Origin: Chloroflexota bacterium
GTDB lineage: Bacteria; Chloroflexota; Dehalococcoidia; SM23-28-2; RBG-16-64-32
Reading direction: 5' to 3'
NCBI GenBank assembly: GCA_005880055.1
Contig: VBJS01000046.1
Span: 1-28,029, forward strand
Length of the DNA stretch: 28,029 nt
In this document: positions 23,167 through 28,029 of the stretch, piece by piece
How the letters are laid out: each line of letters opens with the position of its first letter
How positions within the stretch are numbered: position 1 is the stretch's first letter
Program-made: the position numbers and the translations under genes
Notes under the pieces: model-generated
What the model was told of the DNA's origin: nothing
The model's database searches: none
Seen by the model: the letters and a program-made list of their open reading frames with translations, nothing else

Positions 23167-24269
23167 GGATTGCCCTCAGCGGCGGCGGCACCGGCGGCCA
23201 CGTTTATCCGGCGCTCAGCATAGTCTCCGCTCTGGAGCGGGAGCTGCCCTCCAGCGAGCGGCTTGATTTGCTGTACATCGGCTCCTCCAGCGGCGCCGAA
23301 GCTGAGATTGTGCGCCACGCGGGAGTGCCGTTCAAACCAATCGCTTCGGCGCCGATCCGCGGCCGCCTGCCCTGGGAGATGGCGGCCAACGGCGCCCGGA
23401 TTGCGGCCGGTACCGCCCAAGCGCGCGCTCTGCTGGGTGAGTTTCAGCCGGAGGCGATGTTGTGCACCGGCGGCTATGCCAGCTTTCCGGCGGCGCTTGG
23501 CGCTCGCTCCCGGGGCATCCCGATCGCCTTATACCTGCCTGATCTCTACCCGGGCTGGGCGGTCCGCGCGATCGCGCGTCTAGCTCAGAGGGTAGCCGTG
23601 ACGGCCATCGAGAGCCTTCGCCGGCTACCCAGTGGCAAGACGATGGTCACTGGATATCCGGTACGCGAGGAGTTCTGGCTGACAAGCCGCAGGGAAGGAC
23701 GCCAACGGCTGGGACTGGATGCCGAGGAGAAGGTGCTTCTGGTATCGGGAGCGTCCTCAGGCGCACACAGCATAAACCGGTCGGTTGCGTCCGACCTGCC
23801 CGGACTGCTGGAGTTGTGCGAGGTAGTCCATCTCAGCGGCGCCCAGGACGCCCCCTGGCTGGCCGAAATCCACGACTCCTTGCCTAAAGGCCTGCGTGAA
23901 CGTTATCACCTTCACGGCTACCTGCACGAAGATACTCCGTGGGCTATGGCTGCTGCCGACCTGGCGCTGTGCCGCGCGGGCGCTTCCACTCTTGGAGAGC
24001 TTCCGGCCGTCGGGCTGCCGGCGATACTCGTGCCTTACCCGTACGCGGGCGGGCACCAAAAACTGAATGCCCGTTACCTCCAACGGAAGGGCGCGGCTGC
24101 CATTCTGGATGACCACGACCTGGACCGCATGCTGCCGGTGGTGGGCGAGCTGCTCCACGACGAGGCACGCCTGCAGGCGATGCGGGACGCGACGAGGCGG
24201 CTCGCCCGCCCGGAGGCGGCGCGCCGAATCGCTCGCATACTCCTCGAATTGCAGGAGGACGGCTTGTGA
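23163..24269 (+). CDS. murG: UDP-N-acetylglucosamine--undecaprenyl-pyrophosphoryl-MurNAc-pentapeptide transferase MurG
   Basis: A 368-residue GT28 glycosyltransferase that adds GlcNAc to lipid I, giving lipid II on the inner membrane face. The N-terminus has the Gly-rich LSGGGTGGHVYPALS (5-19). The middle has YASFPAALGARSRGIP, and the C-terminal donor-binding part has VSGASSGAHSINR, CRAGASTLGELPAVGLPAILVPYPYAGGHQKLNARYL. The GASTLGE and GGHQ..NA motifs bind UDP-GlcNAc. The ATG overlaps the ftsW stop by 4 bases and the stop overlaps the murC start by 4. The order ftsW-murG-murC is the conserved one. Nothing odd is seen. Confidence 0.95.
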   Translation: MRIALSGGGTGGHVYPALSIVSALERELPSSERLDLLYIGSSSGAEAEIVRHAGVPFKPIASAPIRGRLPWEMAANGARIAAGTAQARALLGEFQPEAMLCTGGYASFPAALGARSRGIPIALYLPDLYPGWAVRAIARLAQRVAVTAIESLRRLPSGKTMVTGYPVREEFWLTSRREGRQRLGLDAEEKVLLVSGASSGAHSINRSVASDLPGLLELCEVVHLSGAQDAPWLAEIHDSLPKGLRERYHLHGYLHEDTPWAMAAADLALCRAGASTLGELPAVGLPAILVPYPYAGGHQKLNARYLQRKGAAAILDDHDLDRMLPVVGELLHDEARLQAMRDATRRLARPEAARRIARILLELQEDGL

Positions 24270-25768
24270 GCCGAAATCGGAAGGCGCAGACAGGAGGGGC
24301 GCAAAGCCTGCCGCCGCGCGTGCACCTGGTCGGCATCGGGGGCGTACACATGTCCGGCATCGCCCGAATTCTGCGCGCCTGGGGGCACACTGTCTCCGGC
24401 TCCGACATCCATCTCTCGCCGCAGACGGAGCAACTCCAGGCGCTAGGCGTCACCGTCAACGAGGGTCACAACGCCCGCCACGTCGGCGACGCCGAGCTGG
24501 TTGTCTACACATCCGCGGCGCGCGAGGACAACCCGGAGATCGCCGAAGCGCGGCGACTCGGCATCCAAACGCTGAAGCGGGCGCAAATGATTGCCCGCTT
24601 GATGACGGGGAAGAAGGTTATCGCCGTCGCCGGCAGCCACGGCAAGAGCACCACGACCGCGCTTATAGCCTGCATGCTTAGCCGGCACGGTCTCTCCCCC
24701 ACTTTCATGATCGGCGCTGACTCCATCGATCTCGGCACCAATGCGGCGCCGGGCGAAGGCGAGTATTTCGTGGTGGAAGCCGATGAGTACGACCGCGCCT
24801 TCCTGGAATACCGCCCTTACTTGGCCATCGTGACGAATATCGAGCCAGATCACCTGGATATTTACGGCTCGTTCCCGGCACTGCAAGACGCCTTCCGACA
24901 GTTCTTCTCACAGATCGAAGACAACGGCTATCTCGTGGCCTGTACGGACTCCCCTGCCCTGCAGGCTTGCCTGCCCGCGCGGCAGGCTCTCCCCCTGTCC
25001 GAGGCCGTAGGAGACGGCATGCACCACCCCGTCCACGTCGTCTCCTACGGCTTCTCGGAAAATGCAGACTGGCGCCCCTCGGGGATTTCGCCCGTCATCA
25101 ACAAACAAGAAGAGAGAAAGGGTATACACGCCTCATCTTTTGTCGTAGAATTTCGAAAACAGGTCTGGGGAGAGGTAATAACGCAATTGCCTGGCCTACA
25201 CAACGTCGCCAACTCGCTCGCCGCCCTGGCCGCCGGCCACTGCATCGGTCTCGAAGCTGAGACCATGCGCAGTGCCCTCCGAGACTTCCGCGGCGTCCGG
25301 CGCCGCTTTGAGCTGATCGGCGAGGCCGCCGGGGTCACCGTCATGGACTCCTACGCTCATCACCCCACCGAGATTCGCGCTGACCTGAGTGCCGCCCGGT
25401 CACGCTTCCCGGGCCAGCGTCTGGTCTGCCTCTTCCAACCACACACGTTCTCGCGAACCAGTTACCTTATCGACGAGTTCCGGGAGTGCTTCCGCGACTG
25501 CGATCTGCTCTTCCTTGCTGAGACGTATGCCGCGAGGGAGGAGCCATCGGCGGGCATGAACGCCCAGCAGCTGGCGGCGGAGATCAATCAGCCGCCGGCA
25601 CACTACGCGGGCGGTGTCGGGCAGGCAGCATCTACGGTCGCCTCGCAGTTGCGCTCCGGCGACGTTTTCTTCACGGTTGGCGCAGGCGACGTGGAGCAGG
25701 CGGGGCCCATGGTGCTGGAGTTGCTGCAAGCATCTGCCGTCGGCGGGGCAGGAAAGGGCGCCCACTGA
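24266..25768 (+). CDS. murC: UDP-N-acetylmuramate--L-alanine ligase MurC
   Basis: A 500-residue Mur ligase that adds L-Ala to UDP-MurNAc. It shows VHLVGIGGVHMSGIARIL at the start, the ATP loop AGSHGKSTTTAL (122-133), VTNIEPDHLDIYG, LPGLHNVANSLAALA and the C-terminal SYAHHPTEI and QPHTFSRT motifs. It is longer than usual (about 460) because of two less-conserved stretches between about residues 230 and 305, one of which (roughly 25085-25170) is lower in GC than the rest of the gene. The GTG start at 24266 overlaps the murG stop. The stop overlaps murB by one base. Confidence 0.94.
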   Translation: MSRNRKAQTGGAQSLPPRVHLVGIGGVHMSGIARILRAWGHTVSGSDIHLSPQTEQLQALGVTVNEGHNARHVGDAELVVYTSAAREDNPEIAEARRLGIQTLKRAQMIARLMTGKKVIAVAGSHGKSTTTALIACMLSRHGLSPTFMIGADSIDLGTNAAPGEGEYFVVEADEYDRAFLEYRPYLAIVTNIEPDHLDIYGSFPALQDAFRQFFSQIEDNGYLVACTDSPALQACLPARQALPLSEAVGDGMHHPVHVVSYGFSENADWRPSGISPVINKQEERKGIHASSFVVEFRKQVWGEVITQLPGLHNVANSLAALAAGHCIGLEAETMRSALRDFRGVRRRFELIGEAAGVTVMDSYAHHPTEIRADLSAARSRFPGQRLVCLFQPHTFSRTSYLIDEFRECFRDCDLLFLAETYAAREEPSAGMNAQQLAAEINQPPAHYAGGVGQAASTVASQLRSGDVFFTVGAGDVEQAGPMVLELLQASAVGGAGKGAH

Positions 25769-26697
25769 TGCGCGAGAGCAGCGCATTCCTCCACGCCCTG
25801 CGCGCTCTCGGTCCTGTGCGCCTGAACGAGCCACTGTCCCGCCACGCGACTTTCGGCGTCGGTGGCCCGGCCGACGTCTACTTCGTCGCGAGCGGCGAGG
25901 AACATCTGCGCGGAGGTTATGCCCTCGCTCATCGCGAGGGCGTGCCGGTTTTCGTCTTCGGTTCGGGCTCCAATATCCTGGTCGGGGACGGCGGCATCCG
26001 CGGCCTGACGATAGAGAACCGCACGAGCGAGATTGATGGGCCTTCGCCGAACGGCGCCGGGTACAGGGTGAGGGTGGCCAGCGGCGTGAGCTTCGCCGCT
26101 TTGGCCCGCCGCCTCGCCGCCGCCGGGTACGCTGGCGCCGAATGGGCGTGCGGGATTCCCGGCAGCCTCGGCGGCGCGGTTGTGACGAACGCCGGGGCGT
26201 ATGATCATTCGTTGGCGGAGATCCTGAAGTCGGTCCGTATTGCAGACGCTCGCGGTGAGGTCATTGAGTTGCCGGCCGGTGGCCTTCAGCTTGATTACCG
26301 CAACAGCGCCTTCACGCGCGGCAAGATCAGCGACAAAATCGTTCTATCGCTTGACTTGAGGGTGCAGCCGGGCGATGCCCGGCTGCTTACGGCGCGAGTC
26401 AAGGCGCTTGACCGCGAGCGCAAGGCCGCGCAGCCGCCGGGCCGCAACTGCGGTTCCGTCTTCAAGAACCCACCCGGCGAACATCCTTCGTGGTGGTACG
26501 TGGAGCAGGCGGGCCTGCGCGGGCATCGCATCGGCAATGCCCAGTTCTCAGAGCGGCATGCCAACTTCATCCTCAACCTGGGCGGCGCCACCGCCTCAGA
26601 GATACTCTCCCTCATCAGGCTGGCGCAGGAGCGGGCCACGGAGCGTTTCGGGGTAGAACTGCAAACGGAAGTGATGCTCGTCGGGGAGTTCACGTGA
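25768..26697 (+). CDS. murB: UDP-N-acetylmuramate dehydrogenase MurB
   Basis: A 309-residue FAD enzyme that reduces UDP-GlcNAc-enolpyruvate to UDP-MurNAc. The FAD domain reads RHATFGVGGPADVYFVA, VFVFGSGSNILVGDGGIRGL and GIPGSLGGAVVTNAGAY. The substrate part has YRNSAF, NCGSVFKNPPG with the catalytic serine, AGLRGHRIGNAQFSERHANFILN and the final LQTEVMLVGEF with the conserved glutamate. The Y-loop-type pattern and 300-residue length point to type IIa/IIb MurB as in Gram-positives and many others. It is read from an ATG that overlaps the murC stop by one base. The gene is complete. Confidence 0.95.
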   Translation: MRESSAFLHALRALGPVRLNEPLSRHATFGVGGPADVYFVASGEEHLRGGYALAHREGVPVFVFGSGSNILVGDGGIRGLTIENRTSEIDGPSPNGAGYRVRVASGVSFAALARRLAAAGYAGAEWACGIPGSLGGAVVTNAGAYDHSLAEILKSVRIADARGEVIELPAGGLQLDYRNSAFTRGKISDKIVLSLDLRVQPGDARLLTARVKALDRERKAAQPPGRNCGSVFKNPPGEHPSWWYVEQAGLRGHRIGNAQFSERHANFILNLGGATASEILSLIRLAQERATERFGVELQTEVMLVGEFT

Positions 26698-27776
26698 ACC
26701 CTCGCCGTCGCCCGCTTCGGGTAGCCATCTTGTTCGGCGGCCGCTCGGCTGAGCACGAAGTGTCGATTGTATCCGCACAGGGCGTGATGGCCGCGATCGA
26801 TACTGAGCGCTTTCGTCCGGTGCCCATCGGGGTCAGCCGCCAGGGCACCTGGCTGACGCCGCCACAGACTGAGCAGGCGCTCCTCCGCCTGCGGCAGGAG
26901 CAGATCCGCAGCCTGGAAGAACCGCTCGGCGAGGGAATCCTCCACCGAACGCAAGCGCTGGCCAGCCTACGCCGGGTAGACGTTGTCTTTCCGCTACTTC
27001 ACGGCGTGAACGGCGAAGACGGGACGCTGCAGGGGTTCTTCGAGCTTGCGGATATTCCCTACGTCGGCGCGGGCGTGGCGGCCAGCGCCCTGGGCATGGA
27101 CAAGGCGCTGCAGAAGACCTTCTTCCGCCACCACAACTTCCCCGTCGTCGATGACGTGCAGGTGCTCGCCTCCCAATGGAGGCAGGACCCGGACGCTGTG
27201 GTCCGCGGGGCCGAGGCCACTATTGGCTATCCCGCCTTCGTTAAGCCGGCTAACAGCGGCTCCAGTATCGGGACCTCAAACGTCCAATCGCGAGAGGACC
27301 TGGAGGAGGCGATTGCCGACGCCTTTCGCTATGACCGAAAGGTGCTGGTGGAGCACGCCGTGCAGGCGCGGGAGGTTGAGGTTGCCGTGCTGGGCAACGA
27401 TGAGCCGGAGGCCTCCCCGGCCGGCGAGATCACCTATCGGGGCGAGTTCTACGACTACACCAGTAAGTATGAAGACCCGAACACCGAACTCCATATCCCG
27501 GCCGACCTGCCGGAGGAGGTTTCGCAGCGCCTCCGTGAGCTGGCCATCGCGGCGTACAAGTCAATCGATTGCGCCGGCCTGGCGAGGGTGGACTTCTTCC
27601 TCACCGCTAACGGCGAGACATACCTCAACGAGGTGAACACGATACCGGGCTTCACGCCCATGAGCATGTACCCGAAGCTCTGGGAATACGCCGGCCTCTC
27701 CTACCGCGATCTCATCACCCGCCTCATCGAGCTGGCGTTCGAACGCTACCAGGAAAAGCGGCGTGCGGTCCGCTAG
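26694..27776 (+). CDS. ddl: D-alanine--D-alanine ligase Ddl
   Basis: A 360-residue ATP-grasp ligase that makes the D-Ala-D-Ala dipeptide used by MurF. It begins RVAILFGGRSAEHEVSIVSA (residues 9-28). It continues with FPLLHGVNGEDGTLQGFFEL, YVGAGVAASALGMDK, the ATP-grasp segment FVKPANSGSSIG and the metal site ARVDFFL...YLNEVNTIPGFTPMSMYPKLW. The GTG at 26694 overlaps the murB stop by 4 bases and gives the family N-terminus. An upstream frame reaching back to 26490 lies inside murB and is not credible. The residue after SMYPKLW pattern predicts ordinary D-Ala specificity rather than D-Lac; this is inference. Confidence 0.94.
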   Translation: MNPRRRPLRVAILFGGRSAEHEVSIVSAQGVMAAIDTERFRPVPIGVSRQGTWLTPPQTEQALLRLRQEQIRSLEEPLGEGILHRTQALASLRRVDVVFPLLHGVNGEDGTLQGFFELADIPYVGAGVAASALGMDKALQKTFFRHHNFPVVDDVQVLASQWRQDPDAVVRGAEATIGYPAFVKPANSGSSIGTSNVQSREDLEEAIADAFRYDRKVLVEHAVQAREVEVAVLGNDEPEASPAGEITYRGEFYDYTSKYEDPNTELHIPADLPEEVSQRLRELAIAAYKSIDCAGLARVDFFLTANGETYLNEVNTIPGFTPMSMYPKLWEYAGLSYRDLITRLIELAFERYQEKRRAVR

Positions 27777-28029
27777 CGCCCGGCCTGTCAGGAAGAGCCG
27801 CGCCGTCCGCGGCCAGATGGTGTTGGACGAGTCGGCGCTGCGCCGGCTGAGGCGCGCGCGGCTGCGTAAGCTCTTCATCGGGTTGGGCCTCACGCTTGTC
27901 ATCTCGGTTCTCGGAGCCGCTTACCTCTCGCCGGTCCTGCGAGTGCAGCACGTAGAGGTGGCGGGCGCCCGGGCCGTCAGCGACACGCAGATCGCCCAGC
28001 TTGCGTCGTTCGAGGGCCACAGCATGCTG
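27763..28029 (+). CDS. ftsQ: Cell division protein FtsQ/DivIB, N-terminal part (3' end outside window)
   Basis: The frame is open to the end of the window, giving 89 residues. A basic cytoplasmic N-terminus is followed by a membrane segment at about residues 38-55 (LFIGLGLTLVISVLGAAYL). Next comes the start of a POTRA domain (VLRVQHVEVAGARAVSDTQIAQLA), the FtsQ layout. FtsQ binds FtsL-FtsB and links early and late septum proteins. GTG at 27763 has AGGAAA 6 bases upstream and overlaps the ddl end by 14 bases. The place after ddl is the usual ftsQ place. Because the gene is cut off, the C-terminal domain cannot be checked. Confidence 0.82.
   Translation, partial: MRSASARPVRKSRAVRGQMVLDESALRRLRRARLRKLFIGLGLTLVISVLGAAYLSPVLRVQHVEVAGARAVSDTQIAQLASFEGHSML

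Noticed and set aside
23578..23596. tRNA-like D-arm string (TCTAGCTCAGAGGGTAG)
   Set aside because: It lies inside murG, and no acceptor, anticodon or T-arm could be folded around it.

Overview
The window is GC-rich, gene-dense bacterial chromosome with no sign of mobile elements, CRISPR arrays or RNA genes. The right half (about 14.4-28.0 kb) is a division and cell wall (dcw) cluster, and the left half is mixed housekeeping and metabolic genes. The combination of a cluster lacking murE, a short MraY, a MurD with EVSHTQLQ where most MurDs have a SSFQLE-type motif, and the general look of PriA, TrmD and L19 makes me think of Chloroflexota (Dehalococcoidia or a relative). This is inference from sequence character only.

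Left region (1-8.4 kb): the 3' end of a LeuA/homocitrate-synthase-type gene and a FabH-like ketosynthase III read rightward. They meet a leftward group made of a MATE transporter, a 70-residue glutaredoxin-like protein and cysS. The cysS frame is broken by a frameshift, and its 3' end runs without a stop into a family 2 glycosyltransferase domain. From 5.6 kb a rightward set follows behind a near-consensus sigma-70 promoter: an acetoacetate-decarboxylase-family protein, a class I methyltransferase and an FAD-dependent oxidoreductase.

Middle region (8.4-14.4 kb), all leftward: a cyclic-nucleotide-binding-domain protein (frameshifted) with its own promoter, an unrecognised 54-residue small protein, the primosomal helicase PriA, an unrecognised 68-residue ORF, ribosomal protein L19 with a long acidic tail, TrmD, and a MogA/MoaB-type molybdenum cofactor protein.

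Right region (14.4-28 kb): a divergent promoter with a MraZ-type operator starts mraZ-rsmH-ftsL-ftsI-murF-mraY-murD-ftsW-murG-murC-murB-ddl-ftsQ. Neighbouring genes mostly overlap by 1-14 bases, which indicates one translationally coupled operon. Together these genes make UDP-MurNAc-pentapeptide (MurB, C, D, F, Ddl), pass it to lipid (MraY, MurG) and polymerise it at the septum (FtsW, FtsI, with FtsL and FtsQ). The murE step is missing here.

The most notable points are: (a) three genes (cysS, the cyclic-nucleotide protein, murF) are each broken by what looks like a 14-35 base deletion inside a conserved stretch, which suggests sequence or assembly error or an unusual deletion process; (b) a 17-base element with two TGGGN repeats spaced as in a MraZ operator occurs in front of mraZ and again, with one mismatch, in front of trmD; (c) the CysS-glycosyltransferase fusion; (d) two small genes, one of which ends with a diverged copy of the L19 tail.
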